This document shows positions 8,420-16,692 of a stretch of DNA of 64,000 nt, one piece after another. This DNA is from Akkermansia sp. (GTDB taxonomy: Bacteria > Verrucomicrobiota > Verrucomicrobiia > Verrucomicrobiales > Akkermansiaceae), in assembly GCA_017555205.1 (NCBI GenBank), contig JAFZGW010000024.1:1-64000 (forward strand), in the 5' to 3' direction. How positions within the stretch are numbered: the first letter of the stretch is position 1; each line of letters begins with the position of its first letter. The position numbers and the translations under genes are program-made. The notes below the pieces were generated by a model. It ran no database searches, was not told the DNA's origin, and was given only the letters and a program-made list of their open reading frames with translations.

Positions 8420-9388
8420 TCAGCGCATGCGACATGTGCGCAGCAAGTGCCAGGCTTCGCTGAGAAGGTTGAGCGGATTGCGGCGCAGGTAATGGCGCTC
8501 GTAGAGTTTCCAAGGCTCGGTGGGGCGCTCGCCGATGCCGTATTTTTGCTCGTGCTCGGCAATGACGCTGAGTATCTGGCTGTAAGTATTGTAGCGCTCA
8601 ATCAGCAGACGGCGTGCCTCACGGATGGCAGGCAGGCGTTTTTCGTACTCGTTGTTGGCGATTGCTTCTTGTATGATAGCCAGTGCGCGGGGCGGGTCAT
8701 CAACGGGGATGCGAATGAAGGCTTCGGGCGGCAAAACCTGGCCGAGCTTGGGGTCACCGCTGTAGAAGGTCAGGCACAAGCTCATGATGGAGTCGGCCGG
8801 TTTTTCCGTCCAATGATAATCGGAGGTAGTGTTTTCTACGGCGATGTGGTACTTGTAATCATCGAGAGCCTCGTACTTGGCATCAATGGGGTTAATACCT
8901 TGGCCTCTCCAAGTGAACTCCGGCAGGTGCTCCAGCAAATATTCGAAAAGTTGGTGGCGCTTGTTGTGCTCCGTGTGGGTCATGAGCTTACGGGAGCAGA
9001 CTGCGGATATCAGCTTACTCTTGGGGCGCTCCGGGTAGGTTATGAGCTCTTCGAACGGGTGGCCGGTCATGCCGAGCAAACAACCCGCACCACGGCGGTA
9101 CCCCGGGTGGCGGCTGGCTGCCGGGGATAGCGTGGTGAGCATGTAGCCGAATTGGTGCGTGTAGCAGGGCGGTTGCCTCTTAATGATTGCCGGTTCTTGG
9201 GTAATGAGTATCGTTTGCTCTTTCGGGCAATACACCTCGTGCACTTTTTCGCGGCGTGGTAACTCATCGTATACCACCAGCCAGTCGTAGTCCCGGCATT
9301 CACTGTCCCGAGTGAACTCTACATCACCCAGTTTTACGCTGTTCGGTAACCACCGATCTGACCACGCTGAAAGAAACTTTATTTTCAT
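8420..9388 (-). CDS. GT10 family (alpha-1,3-fucosyltransferase-like) glycosyltransferase
   Basis: A 322-residue cytoplasmic protein resembling glycosyltransferase family 10, which moves fucose from GDP-fucose onto GlcNAc-type acceptors. The C-terminal donor-binding half shows the family pattern: YKYHIAVENTTSDYHWTEK (Glu-Asn, then TEK) near residues 178-196, followed by a PPEAFIRI segment that matches the usual P-x-SFI. An N-terminal half with a Rossmann-like pattern (YDWLVVYDELP, TILITQEP) precedes it. It could decorate LPS or capsule. It is isolated, between ispG and the phage-like block, and no other glycan gene adjoins it. Acceptor specificity cannot be read from the sequence. Confidence 0.8.
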   Translation of the reverse strand: MKIKFLSAWSDRWLPNSVKLGDVEFTRDSECRDYDWLVVYDELPRREKVHEVYCPKEQTILITQEPAIIKRQPPCYTHQFGYMLTTLSPAASRHPGYRRGAGCLLGMTGHPFEELITYPERPKSKLISAVCSRKLMTHTEHNKRHQLFEYLLEHLPEFTWRGQGINPIDAKYEALDDYKYHIAVENTTSDYHWTEKPADSIMSLCLTFYSGDPKLGQVLPPEAFIRIPVDDPPRALAIIQEAIANNEYEKRLPAIREARRLLIERYNTYSQILSVIAEHEQKYGIGERPTEPWKLYERHYLRRNPLNLLSEAWHLLRTCRMR

Positions 9389-9502
9389 GCTGCGCTTGTT
9401 AAATGTGTCGACGTCTACTCAGGGGCGCTATTCGGTTCGCCGCCGATTGAAGTCTAGCAGGATTTACCCCCATTTGCAAGTATTTTGTGTGTGCCCGGGT
9501 TG

Positions 9503-9537
9503 AATAAAAGCCCACCGCATGGTGAGCACACGGTGGG
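9503..9537 (-). terminator. Terminator of minus-strand phage-like operon
   Basis: On the minus strand a 7-bp stem CCCACCG/CGGTGGG with a 13-nt loop is followed by CTTTTATT; it lies 15 bp past the stop of the small gene ending at 9553. Confidence 0.65.
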
Positions 9538-9552
9538 GAAATGGGTGGCGGG

Positions 9553-9789
9553 CTATTCCGGTGCCGGTGGGAGTATATCCGACAGTAGGTTGGCTGAGTG
9601 CAGCGGGGGGTGTGCCGTGGCGGTAGCGGTGTCGGCCTGTTGCTTCTCCTCCTGTAGTTGTGCCAGGCGGGTGTCTTCCGCCATGGCCTTAAACTTGTCT
9701 GCCTGACTGTAATCACCGCTGACGTCGCGGAATATGCCTGCAAGCCAATCGCGCTTTTCTTCGATGGTTAGGTGGCGTTCCTTTGGCAT
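9553..9789 (-). CDS. Small phage-like protein, possibly terminase-small-subunit-like
   Basis: A 78-residue hydrophilic protein beginning MPKERHLTIEEKRDWLAGIF, with a mainly helical first half (KFKAMAEDTRLA) and a Gln/Ala/Pro-rich tail. The order of an EEKR helix followed by a K-x-KAM-x-D-x-RLA helix is reminiscent of the N-terminal DNA-binding part of some phage small terminase subunits. That resemblance is from memory and weak. It lies 18 bp downstream of the HTH gene, in an operon with a tail-tube-like gene, and ends in a terminator. No large terminase is nearby, so packaging alone cannot explain its retention. Confidence 0.5.
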   Translation of the reverse strand: MPKERHLTIEEKRDWLAGIFRDVSGDYSQADKFKAMAEDTRLAQLQEEKQQADTATATAHPPLHSANLLSDILPPAPE

Positions 9790-9807
9790 AGCTGAGGCGT
9801 GGGTGGG

Positions 9808-10104
9808 TTAATGGCGGTTACGGGGTAGAAAACGCAGCAGTGTGCTGATAGTTGTTTTTCCCTTGTCGGTCAGTTTAAAAAGTTCGGTTTTTCGGTCCAG
9901 ATTATGAACGAGCTGGCGGGTTTCCAAGCGTTTGAGGGTGCTGCTGATATGGCCGGTGTTTACTCCGTCTGTCAGGAATCCGCACATCTCTTCTTTGTAA
10001 TGCAGACCGGCTGCTATACAGAACAGCACGCGTATGTCTGCCGTGCTTAGCTCGCATTCGCTCAGGGTTTTCAGTAGGTTACACGCAAAATCAATGGCTT
10101 TCAT
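9808..10104 (-). CDS. Small winged-helix transcription regulator
   Basis: A 98-residue protein with a MarR/PadR-like winged helix-turn-helix. Helices include LSTADIRVLFCIAAGL and a recognition-helix-like stretch (TGHISSTLKRLETRQLV), followed by a wing (RKTELFKLTDKGKTTI). The motif LKRLE-x-RQLV...KLTDKG is characteristic of such DNA-binding domains. It is immediately downstream of a 100-bp tract of direct and inverted repeats (10111-10212) that is a good candidate for its own operator. It probably controls the phage-like block, but whether it represses or activates cannot be told. Confidence 0.75.
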   Translation of the reverse strand: MKAIDFACNLLKTLSECELSTADIRVLFCIAAGLHYKEEMCGFLTDGVNTGHISSTLKRLETRQLVHNLDRKTELFKLTDKGKTTISTLLRFLPRNRH

Positions 10105-10110
10105 ATAGAT

Positions 10111-10212
10111 TTGTTCACAAAGTTATTCACAATGTTTATAAGCAATGTATATTGTTGATATTTAGTTGGCAATGTATGTTGTTGACATAGTTATAAACAG
10201 AGTTATTCACAA
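10111..10212. promoter_or_regulatory. Repeat-rich operator or origin-like region
   Basis: An AT-rich tract with a symmetrical arrangement. TTATTCACAA occurs at 10123-10132 and again at 10203-10212, with a relative TTGTTCACAA at 10111-10120. An inverted pair TGTTTATAA (10133-10141) and TTATAAACA (10191-10199) lies inside. Two direct copies of GCAATGTATRTTGTTGAYA occupy 10142-10160 and 10169-10187, spaced 27 bp. Each repeat has a CAAT...ATTG/GTTG partial dyad. TTATTCACA differs by one base from the DnaA box TTATCCACA. The tract precedes the HTH gene and covers the stop of the tail-tube-like gene. Confidence 0.6.
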
Positions 10213-10806
10213 AATCTGATTGTTTGTAAGTGAGTTTGAAAGTATTTTATGGAGTGGGTGAGAGTCGTTTGAGTGAGCCTGAACGGCGTTGAGGTGAGCG
10301 GCTTGCGGCAAGGCAAGTCTGTGGTATTCCTGAGTTAGGGCTTCGCGAGCGGTGGTGCTGCTGGTTAGGGGAATACAAAGTTTGCAGGCAAGCCTGGTAG
10401 CAAAGGCATCGATGAACAAGGGGTCGAAGAGAGTCGGGTCTTCTACATCGGCAATGTAGAGCAGTGTAATTTGGCGCTCGGGGCAGTAAATGCAGCGTCC
10501 TCGCAGTGACCAGTCGTTGCTGCTGACTTCGAGCACACGCAGGCAGTTGTTGGGCAGGCGGTGCTCGGTGTATGGCGGGGCCGGGGTGGTGGAGTCATTC
10601 GTCAGCGTAACCTGCGAAGAGGCGAAAGTCCACCTATTGGTACAAAGGATTTCGCGGCGCACGGGGTGGTAGTGTGTGTAGCAGAGCCTGGCTGCGGGTG
10701 AGCCGTTGGGCAAGATGGCGCCAATGGGTGCTTCCCCCAGCTTGGCAAGGGCTAGGTTGCAGATACTCAGGGCCGTGGGGGCGGCATGTGGTGGTGCTGT
10801 GTTCAT
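10207..10806 (-). CDS. Phage tail tubular protein A-like
   Basis: About 199 residues. The pattern ALSICNLALAKLGEAPIGAI, then AARLCYTHYHPVRREILCTNRW and FASSQVTL, matches the N-terminal consensus of podovirus tail tubular protein A (T7 gp11-like), which caps the portal and forms the upper tail tube. The usual elements are present: ICN-x-AL-x-LG, an Ala-Arg-x-Cys-x-x-x-Y segment, R-x-x-L and W-x-FA. The start is set at the second Met (10806), 16 nt after a TTGTGC-18-TACACT promoter; Met at 10869 is possible. It is transcribed away from the portal gene, unlike in typical podoviruses where both lie on one strand. Confidence 0.65.
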   Translation of the reverse strand: MNTAPPHAAPTALSICNLALAKLGEAPIGAILPNGSPAARLCYTHYHPVRREILCTNRWTFASSQVTLTNDSTTPAPPYTEHRLPNNCLRVLEVSSNDWSLRGRCIYCPERQITLLYIADVEDPTLFDPLFIDAFATRLACKLCIPLTSSTTAREALTQEYHRLALPQAAHLNAVQAHSNDSHPLHKILSNSLTNNQIL

Positions 10807-10935
10807 GTTATGTGTAGGGGGGAGTGTAGGAATGCTGCACAGGTTGGCACAAGATGCAGTGTGGTTCAAGAACGTAAATGGGCATTGCGGCGACGTGTCA
10901 AAAATGGAGATTCGCCGCGATGGTCGCTAAATGTC

Positions 10936-10964
10936 TTGGCCTGTGCTGAATGCTGCGATATGCT
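10936..10964 (+). promoter_or_regulatory. Promoter of plus-strand phage-like operon
   Basis: TTGGCC, 17 bp, TATGCT, ending 6 nt before ATG 10971; another leaderless-type arrangement. Confidence 0.5.
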
Positions 10965-10970
10965 CAGCTC

Positions 10971-11351
10971 ATGAACACAGATGCACGTGTAATCGCCGAG
11001 CAATATTACCGAGTTGGCGGGCGCGATTTAAGCGTTGATATGGCAGCTCTTACCTCTAACCCTCGCGGTATGGTGGTTTGGTTGCCTCGCTTAGTGGTAC
11101 TCATGAAACCGGTTGACAGCAACCGACCGGAGCGGTGGGAAAGATTGTCCGAAAATCCGGTTGGTGCAGACGGTTGGTACGTACACCTGTTGACGGGAGA
11201 ACTTGACTTTGCCGGTCGGCTGATGGTGCAGGTGCCACGGCTTGATTGGGCATGCTTTCAGCGTGGTCGGCGCAGTTCTGCACCGCATCGGTTAAGCTGG
11301 TGCGGTCTGATTTCGCGCCTGGCAAGTGCAGCTCCCGCTTATCACCATTAA
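10971..11351 (+). CDS. Phage-associated protein of unknown function
   Basis: A 126-residue protein with no signal or membrane segment. Recognisable segments are ARVIAEQYYRVGGRDL near the N-terminus, GMVVWLPRLVVLMKP in the middle and WYVHLLTGELDFAGRLM near residue 72. The C-terminus is basic and Trp/His-rich (RLDWACFQRGRRS, PHRLSW). I cannot name its family with confidence; position at the head of the portal operon suggests a phage origin. The start is set by the adjacent promoter. Confidence 0.6.
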   Translation: MNTDARVIAEQYYRVGGRDLSVDMAALTSNPRGMVVWLPRLVVLMKPVDSNRPERWERLSENPVGADGWYVHLLTGELDFAGRLMVQVPRLDWACFQRGRRSSAPHRLSWCGLISRLASAAPAYHH

Positions 11352-11378
11352 TCAAACAAGGAAAGGAACACAATATTT

Positions 11379-11603
11379 ATGGGATTTCTCACCCCCTCTG
11401 TCCCCGCTGCATCGGCTCCGGTTGTTGAGCAGAGCGAACCACCCGTTGTAACACAGGTTGAGGATAGCAATGCCGCCGCTGATTATGAGCAGAAGTCTGC
11501 ACGCCGCCGAGGATTGCTCTCCACCATACTAACCGTCAGAAACAGTCGCGGAAATGCCCTTGCCACTACTGCCGCTAACAGGGGGAACTCGACTCTTGGC
11601 TGA
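11379..11603 (+). CDS. Small phage structural-operon protein
   Basis: A 74-residue protein with a Pro/Ala/Val-rich N-terminus and a basic C-terminal motif SARRRGLLSTILTVRNSRG ending near STLG. Short proteins with an RRG(x)xSTIL...G...LG motif commonly sit next to portal genes in podovirus-like genomes (recalled from family context), but their role is not known. It lies between the preceding phage-like gene and portal, 20 bp before portal. Confidence 0.55.
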   Translation: MGFLTPSVPAASAPVVEQSEPPVVTQVEDSNAAADYEQKSARRRGLLSTILTVRNSRGNALATTAANRGNSTLG

Positions 11604-11623
11604 GACCATTCATTACTACATCC

Positions 11624-13282
11624 ATGCCGAATTCTACGCAGGAGCAAAACTTATTGAGCTCATACAATGCGCTGCGCGCTGTTCGCAGTCCCTGGGAGGG
11701 ATGGTGGGAACGTTTGCGACGCTATGTGTTGCCCGACCGTCGACTTTATGATGAGCTTACCGGCGATACCCCTGGGGATGCCCCGCAGCGCCTTTGCGAC
11801 ACCACCGCCGTAGAGGCTTGCCAGAAACTGGCCAGTGCTCACATGAGTTACATTACCCCCGGTAACGAACTGTGGTTTAAGTGGACGAGCCCCGATCCCG
11901 CTGCCGGGGATGAAGCTCAGTCGTGGTACAATCGTTGCTCGGAGATTGCCAATCGCGAACTGGCGCTGAGTAACTTTTACACGGCTCTGCACGAGTGTTT
12001 TCTGGACCGCGTGGGGTTGGGTACCGGTAGTTTGTACTGTGGCAGTACCCGCAGCGGGCGATTATTGTTCCGCCATATTCCCTGTGGTCAATTTGTTTGT
12101 GCCGAAAATGATGAGGGTACGATAGATACGTATATGCGCGAGTTCAGCTTTTCGCCGCATCAGGCTCAGAGCCGTTTCGGAATTTCTGCCTTGGGTCCAC
12201 GGGCTCGCGCATTGTGTGAGCGCGCGGCAGACCACCATGGCTCGACTTTGCGTTTTTTGCATATCGTTCGCCCTCGGGAACAGCGCAATCGCTCCCGTAG
12301 TACCGCGCGTGATATGGCGTGGCAGAGCATCTATTACAGCATGGATGACTGCTGTACGGTCGAAGAGAGTGGCTACCGCGAAATGCCCTACATGGTCACG
12401 CGATTTCTCAAATGGGGGGAAAGCCCTTATGGCTTGGCCCCCGCTCGATTGGTTTACCCGGATATTGAACGTGCTCAATTCCTCAACCGCATCCTCGATA
12501 TGCTTGGGGAGGTAGCCGCCTTTCCCCGTATTCTTGAGCTGGCAAACCAAGTGGGTGAGGTCGATTTGCGTGCCGGCGGACGTACCCTTATCAGCCCGGA
12601 AAGCGCCAGTTTGGGTTTCCCCCGCGAGTGGGCTACCCAAGGGCGATATGATGTGGGTATGGACCGCTTGCGGCAAAAACAAGAGAGTATCAATCGGGCG
12701 TTCTTTATTCCCATGATTGAGCTGTGGAGTGAGCGCAAGTTACAGATGACGGCTGCGGAGGTCTATGCACGGGAAAATGAGAGAGTTATGCTCTTTTCGC
12801 CTTCGTTTACGCTCTTTACCTGCGATTTTCAACCACTTATGGAGCGCGTGTTTGCTCAGCTTTTCCGCCTGGGGCGTTTCCCGAAACCGCCGAACAGCGC
12901 GCTGGTTGCCGACCGACGCGGAGAGGCTGCTATTGCCGAACCCCATGTGGTTTATCAGGGGCGTATCGCTATGATTATGCGTCGCTTGCAGGCCGAGGGC
13001 ATGGAGCGCACGCTTACCCGCTTGCAGAGCATGGTCGGCCTTGAACCTACCCTGACGGACCATATTGACCTCGATACTACTTTCAGATTGGCGGCTAGGC
13101 TTGACGGTGTGCCGGAGCAAATGTTGCGCCCCGAGAATGCCGTGCGCCGCCTGCGGCGCGAGCGTGAGCAGGCTCTTGCAACTGCTGCCGGGCAGCCGGA
13201 GCCACCCCCTGCGGCAGATGCAGGTCCTGTTCCTGCTCTGCAGCCGCCCATTCAACCTCAATCTTCCATACCCATGCCATGA
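11624..13282 (+). CDS. Phage portal / head-to-tail connector protein
   Basis: A 552-residue protein of the podovirus head-to-tail connector family (T7 gp8-like). It forms the dodecameric ring through which DNA enters the capsid. The N-terminus has the family pattern: WEGWWERLRRYVLPDRRLYD near residue 23, then DTTAVEACQKLASAHMSYITPG; the middle has FLDRVGLGTGSLYCGS and YREMPYMVTRFLKWGESPYGLAP followed by a helical core. The C-terminal clip/crown is truncated to a Pro/Gln-rich tail. Length is close to the family norm, the frame is open throughout, and it overlaps the next gene by 4 bp (ATGA), indicating coupled translation. Confidence 0.88.
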   Translation: MPNSTQEQNLLSSYNALRAVRSPWEGWWERLRRYVLPDRRLYDELTGDTPGDAPQRLCDTTAVEACQKLASAHMSYITPGNELWFKWTSPDPAAGDEAQSWYNRCSEIANRELALSNFYTALHECFLDRVGLGTGSLYCGSTRSGRLLFRHIPCGQFVCAENDEGTIDTYMREFSFSPHQAQSRFGISALGPRARALCERAADHHGSTLRFLHIVRPREQRNRSRSTARDMAWQSIYYSMDDCCTVEESGYREMPYMVTRFLKWGESPYGLAPARLVYPDIERAQFLNRILDMLGEVAAFPRILELANQVGEVDLRAGGRTLISPESASLGFPREWATQGRYDVGMDRLRQKQESINRAFFIPMIELWSERKLQMTAAEVYARENERVMLFSPSFTLFTCDFQPLMERVFAQLFRLGRFPKPPNSALVADRRGEAAIAEPHVVYQGRIAMIMRRLQAEGMERTLTRLQSMVGLEPTLTDHIDLDTTFRLAARLDGVPEQMLRPENAVRRLRREREQALATAAGQPEPPPAADAGPVPALQPPIQPQSSIPMP

Positions 13283-13566
13283 TATTACCGCCCGATAAAA
13301 GCGCTGTGGAAAAAGCCCGAGCTGTTCGCCGCCGTTTGTTGTCCGTATTGGGCAGCCAAGCCGGTCAGCAGGTGTTGAATGAGCTGGAGTCTCGCTTTGA
13401 AGTCGATTTACCTGTTTTTCAGGGCAGGCGCGGTGAGTACGACCCGCTCGATGCCATGCGGCGTGACGCCCACCGCGAAGTATTCCTTGTCATCCGTCGT
13501 CAGCTCGAACTGGCGAAGCAGGAGTCAACACACACAAGCAACAACGAACAAGACGATGAAACATAA
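13279..13566 (+). CDS. Bbp19-like small phage protein
   Basis: A 95-residue protein with a hydrophilic helical C-terminal half (DPLDAMRRDAHREVFLVI). The pattern of VLNEL...F, then D-P-x-x-A-x-R-x-x-x-R-x-V-x-x-x-I, is like the small Bbp19-type proteins found between portal and scaffold genes in Bordetella-phage-like podoviruses. Function is unknown. It overlaps portal by 4 bp and the scaffold gene by 11 bp. Confidence 0.6.
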   Translation: MILPPDKSAVEKARAVRRRLLSVLGSQAGQQVLNELESRFEVDLPVFQGRRGEYDPLDAMRRDAHREVFLVIRRQLELAKQESTHTSNNEQDDET

Positions 13567-14434
13567 TAACATTACTGATAAACAGCCCGATGCACCGGCT
13601 CCTCACGAGCCCTCTGCCGGAACAGATGCCATACTCGCCGAAGGCAGCGATGCTTTGCACCCGCCCGCACTTATGCAGGATGATGGCTCATTTTCACCTG
13701 AGTGGTACAGCCGATTTGAAGAACTACAGCCCTATGCCGCCACGTTGGGCAAGTTCCGCCGCCCCGAAGCCTTGGCCAAGAGCTATGCCATGCTGGAGCG
13801 AATGAAAGGTTACCCCGATGTGACAGATGCTCGGCGCATGGCCGCATTCCGCACCGCTGTTGGTCTGCCTGAGCAGGCTGGGGAATACGCTATTCCCCGC
13901 CCTGAAAATACACCCGATGAGCTATGGGATCCTGCTCTTGCCGCGGCTTTGTCGCAGGTGGCATACGAGTATGGCGTGCCCCCCACAGCCATGGGGGCTT
14001 TGTGCGAGAAATATGCCGACGAAGGTCGCCGGATGTTGGCAAATGCGCAAGAAGTTCAGGCCGCCGCCATTGCTCAGGCAGATGCGGAATTGCAGCACGA
14101 GTGGGGGCGTAACTATGATGATAATATGAAAACCGTGGCTGATTTTATGAGCCACCTCGGTTCCCGCGCGGGTGTGGATGTGGCTGAGCTTGCCACTAAT
14201 CCAGCCCTGCGGGCAAATGCAGATTTCGCGCGTTTGATGCTGGCGGCTGCCTCCTTGCTGGAAGAGGCACCCCTGCACACCGGTGCGGCTCCCATCGATT
14301 CGCGCGAGGAGGCTCGCCGCATAGCCGGTGACCCCACTCACCCCCTGCATGAGGCTTACATGCGCACCTCACATCCCCGCCACCGCTACGCCAATGAGCA
14401 GTATGACCGCTTGGCGTTCGGGCACCCGCTCTGA
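13556..14434 (+). CDS. Phage scaffolding / capsid assembly-like protein
   Basis: About 292 residues, hydrophilic, acidic at the N-terminus and predicted mostly helical, with FSPEWYSRFEELQPYAATL, FRRPEALAKSYAMLERMKG and TAVGLPEQAGEYAIPRP. The segment order (a Leu-rich start, a predicted K-x-YAMLE region, then VGLP-x-x-x-EY) resembles capsid assembly (scaffold) proteins located just before the major capsid gene. Start ATG 13556 overlaps the preceding gene by 11 bp; a longer in-frame extension upstream would duplicate that gene. Nothing resembling a capsid gene follows: the next 150 bp are non-coding and the following gene is on the other strand. Confidence 0.7.
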   Translation: MKHNNITDKQPDAPAPHEPSAGTDAILAEGSDALHPPALMQDDGSFSPEWYSRFEELQPYAATLGKFRRPEALAKSYAMLERMKGYPDVTDARRMAAFRTAVGLPEQAGEYAIPRPENTPDELWDPALAAALSQVAYEYGVPPTAMGALCEKYADEGRRMLANAQEVQAAAIAQADAELQHEWGRNYDDNMKTVADFMSHLGSRAGVDVAELATNPALRANADFARLMLAAASLLEEAPLHTGAAPIDSREEARRIAGDPTHPLHEAYMRTSHPRHRYANEQYDRLAFGHPL

Positions 14435-14524
14435 GCGCCCGCTACGGCGCGCTCAATTCACCGACCATCTTCTCCGGCGGGTCTCGGAGGAGGAATTGGA
14501 AATGTGAGATGATGTGCATAACGC

Positions 14525-14558
14525 ATCCCCCGGGTTAGCAGCAGCTGACCCGGGGGAT
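14525..14558. other. Strong hairpin at right edge of phage-like block
   Basis: A 15-bp stem (ATCCCCCGGGTTAGC with GCTGACCCGGGGGAT, one T-G pair) and a 4-nt AGCA loop. There is no T-run on either strand, so it may be an unusual terminator or a leftover end structure rather than a classical terminator. Confidence 0.6.
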
Positions 14559-14583
14559 AAAGTTATTGTGTTGTTATATGTCG

Positions 14584-16629
14584 TCAGTTGTCTTTTTTAC
14601 ACCATTGTTGCAGGGCTTGCAGCAAATCCGGGGTGAGGTCGTCATCGCAGAACAGGCCAATGCCAGCCGGCGCGGTTTTGCTTATGTTGTCGAGCTCTGC
14701 TTGTAGTGAGGCGGCGGTAGAGTCGGGCAGGTGTATGCCGGGAGCCAGCGGCAGACGTTGGGCGGTTTGCTCGGCGGCTTCTTGACTGCATGTCGCTGCC
14801 CAAGCGGTGGTTTTATTGTAAAAACTGTGGTAGACCATGGGGAGCGCAAGGTCGAGTTCAAAGTCCGCCCAGTTTTGGCGAACCAGTTTGGCAGCCAGTT
14901 TCGGGGTAGGGAACACCGCACATGCCGAGCGCAGGTTGTGCGAGCGTATGCGGCGGCACAGGGCATTGGCCACACGGGCTACGCTCTCTAGGCGGAATTC
15001 GCGCCAAGCGGTATCCTGCTCGGCATCTGTAGCAATATCGCGACCGGTCGTTGTGCGGAATTCCGCTTGGCAGCGTTCGCAATAGCAGTAATCGTACTCG
15101 GGCAGTTCCCTGCTCATATCCAGCCCGTACTTGCCCCACAGTCCGCGGGGAAGAATGACATCCGGCATGCGCAGGTAATCGAGCTGTATGCCGCTCAGTC
15201 CCGGTATGGCAGCTAGTTTATCCACCTGATTGAGCAGGTGTTTAAGAGCCCCCTCACTGTTTGGGCACAAAAATTGGTAGTATTCTACAAAGGGACGATT
15301 TGCCGGGGCGTGGCAGGATTTGCCGCAGCGGTTCACGGCGTACCAGTCGGGGTGTTGCAGGGCAGTGGTGTCTTGTGGTCGATTGAGTGCCCACATCCAG
15401 GCATAGACCTGCAAGCCTTCTGCGCGCGCGATGGGGGTGAGGTGGGTAATTTGCTCCACCGTACCGCCGATGATAACGGCATGTACCCCGGCACCTGCCA
15501 GTCGGGTGAAGTGCTGCTGCCACCATGTGGTGTCGCCCGTGTGTTTGCCGCCCTGAACCCACAGGTAGAGGGGCAGGTGCTTAGGGATGGCCGGGGTGGT
15601 GGTGAGTACTCCTTGTGAGTCGATGCTAAGCAGCTGACCGTCGGTCGCGGTTGTCTGTGCTGCAAAAAGCTGCTGATTGCAGAACAGCACGTTTACCCCG
15701 GGGTGCTGTATGTCGGTGCTGTAGCTGCCGTGCTTGGCCCGGTAGTCCAGTTGGGCACGGTACCAGGCAAAAAGTCGCTGCTGTGCCACAGTGGTTGCAG
15801 GTTGCTCCATACCCTCGTACCCGCTCCCGGCAGGATTGGCACTTAATTTCACATATCCCCAGTGCTCGGGGCAGTGTATGTTGATGACCCCGGTGGGTGC
15901 CCACACATGATTGCTTTCGGGCAGGGGGGTGCCATTTGCGTCTGTTTGTTTGCGGTAACCGCAGGTGGAGCTGTTGTCGGGCTGCACTTGCCAATTTACG
16001 CGTGAAAAGTTCATGCGTAGCACGGTGCCTGCTGTTGGGGGAGCACAGCGGCGAGGGTGTGCTGAGTGCCCGGTGATACTCTCCCACGGTATGGCCATTT
16101 CCACGCTCCAGCCTTCATCGGTGTCGCCGGACTTATTCAGGGTTCCGCGTAGTTGCACGGCGCTTTTCAGACCGGGTATATTCCAGTCGTGCAGGGCATG
16201 ACCGGAGCTGCGGTAGGGGGCGGTTAGAAAAAGCTCCCACACAGTGTTGAGAGCATTCACCTCGATTTCCACATAGTTTCGAGCGTCGCCCTCCGGGTCG
16301 ATGAATACCTCGAAATCCGGGTCATGGTAGATGATGGAATCTCGTTCTTGCAGCGTAGCCCACAGGTGCGTTTCTTTCATGTCTGCCAGCACATACAGGT
16401 AGCTATCATCCCACAGCAGGCGAATCACCGTGTTATCCTCTATGGCAGCCCCTTCGATATCGCGCAGCGGGCTCAGTCGCACCGCTGATTGCCAATCGGT
16501 CTCCGTGCCCTTACCATCAATGTGCAGCGGCGATGTTGTGCGTTGGCATACATAGGTCGGTGGTATGGTGGTGGGCTCCGCCGCCGCTGAAAGAGCGGCT
16601 GTCATGAGGGCTAGGAGAGTTTTTCTCAT
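14584..16629 (-). CDS. Secreted CBM9 plus glycoside-hydrolase-like protein
   Basis: About 681 residues: a signal peptide (MRKTLLALMTAALSAAAEPT), then a carbohydrate-binding family 9-like domain (residues about 35-250; DGKGTETDWQSA, DDSYLYVLADMKE, DPDFEVFIDPEGD, VNALNTVWELFL). A C-terminal TIM-barrel domain (about 345-675) resembles putative glycosyl hydrolase-like proteins: LYLWVQGGKH, GLQVYAWMWALN, GIQLDYLRMPD, YCYCERCQAEF, DLALPMVYHSF. The conserved Asp in GIQLDYLR is the likely catalytic-site residue of such barrels. It probably acts on polysaccharides outside the cytoplasm. ATG 16629 is chosen because a TATAGT -10 (16637-16642) ends 7 nt before it; the upstream in-frame GTG overlaps that -10. 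Confidence 0.8.
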   Translation of the reverse strand: MRKTLLALMTAALSAAAEPTTIPPTYVCQRTTSPLHIDGKGTETDWQSAVRLSPLRDIEGAAIEDNTVIRLLWDDSYLYVLADMKETHLWATLQERDSIIYHDPDFEVFIDPEGDARNYVEIEVNALNTVWELFLTAPYRSSGHALHDWNIPGLKSAVQLRGTLNKSGDTDEGWSVEMAIPWESITGHSAHPRRCAPPTAGTVLRMNFSRVNWQVQPDNSSTCGYRKQTDANGTPLPESNHVWAPTGVINIHCPEHWGYVKLSANPAGSGYEGMEQPATTVAQQRLFAWYRAQLDYRAKHGSYSTDIQHPGVNVLFCNQQLFAAQTTATDGQLLSIDSQGVLTTTPAIPKHLPLYLWVQGGKHTGDTTWWQQHFTRLAGAGVHAVIIGGTVEQITHLTPIARAEGLQVYAWMWALNRPQDTTALQHPDWYAVNRCGKSCHAPANRPFVEYYQFLCPNSEGALKHLLNQVDKLAAIPGLSGIQLDYLRMPDVILPRGLWGKYGLDMSRELPEYDYCYCERCQAEFRTTTGRDIATDAEQDTAWREFRLESVARVANALCRRIRSHNLRSACAVFPTPKLAAKLVRQNWADFELDLALPMVYHSFYNKTTAWAATCSQEAAEQTAQRLPLAPGIHLPDSTAASLQAELDNISKTAPAGIGLFCDDDLTPDLLQALQQWCKKDN

Positions 16630-16692
16630 GCACCACACTATAACACATGTGCATTTATATAGCGAGTCATTTATCGCGCCCGTACTTTATCA

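Noticed and set aside
10111-10212. Chromosomal oriC
   Set aside because: Only two boxes and they differ from the DnaA consensus; no dnaA, dnaN or other origin-linked gene is nearby. A phage-like operator or origin is more likely.
9503-14558. CRISPR array or defence island in the phage-like block
   Set aside because: No regularly spaced identical repeats with unique spacers and no cas or nuclease genes were seen.
14525-14558. Phage attachment site
   Set aside because: It is a hairpin only; no matching copy was found at the left edge of the block and no integrase is present.
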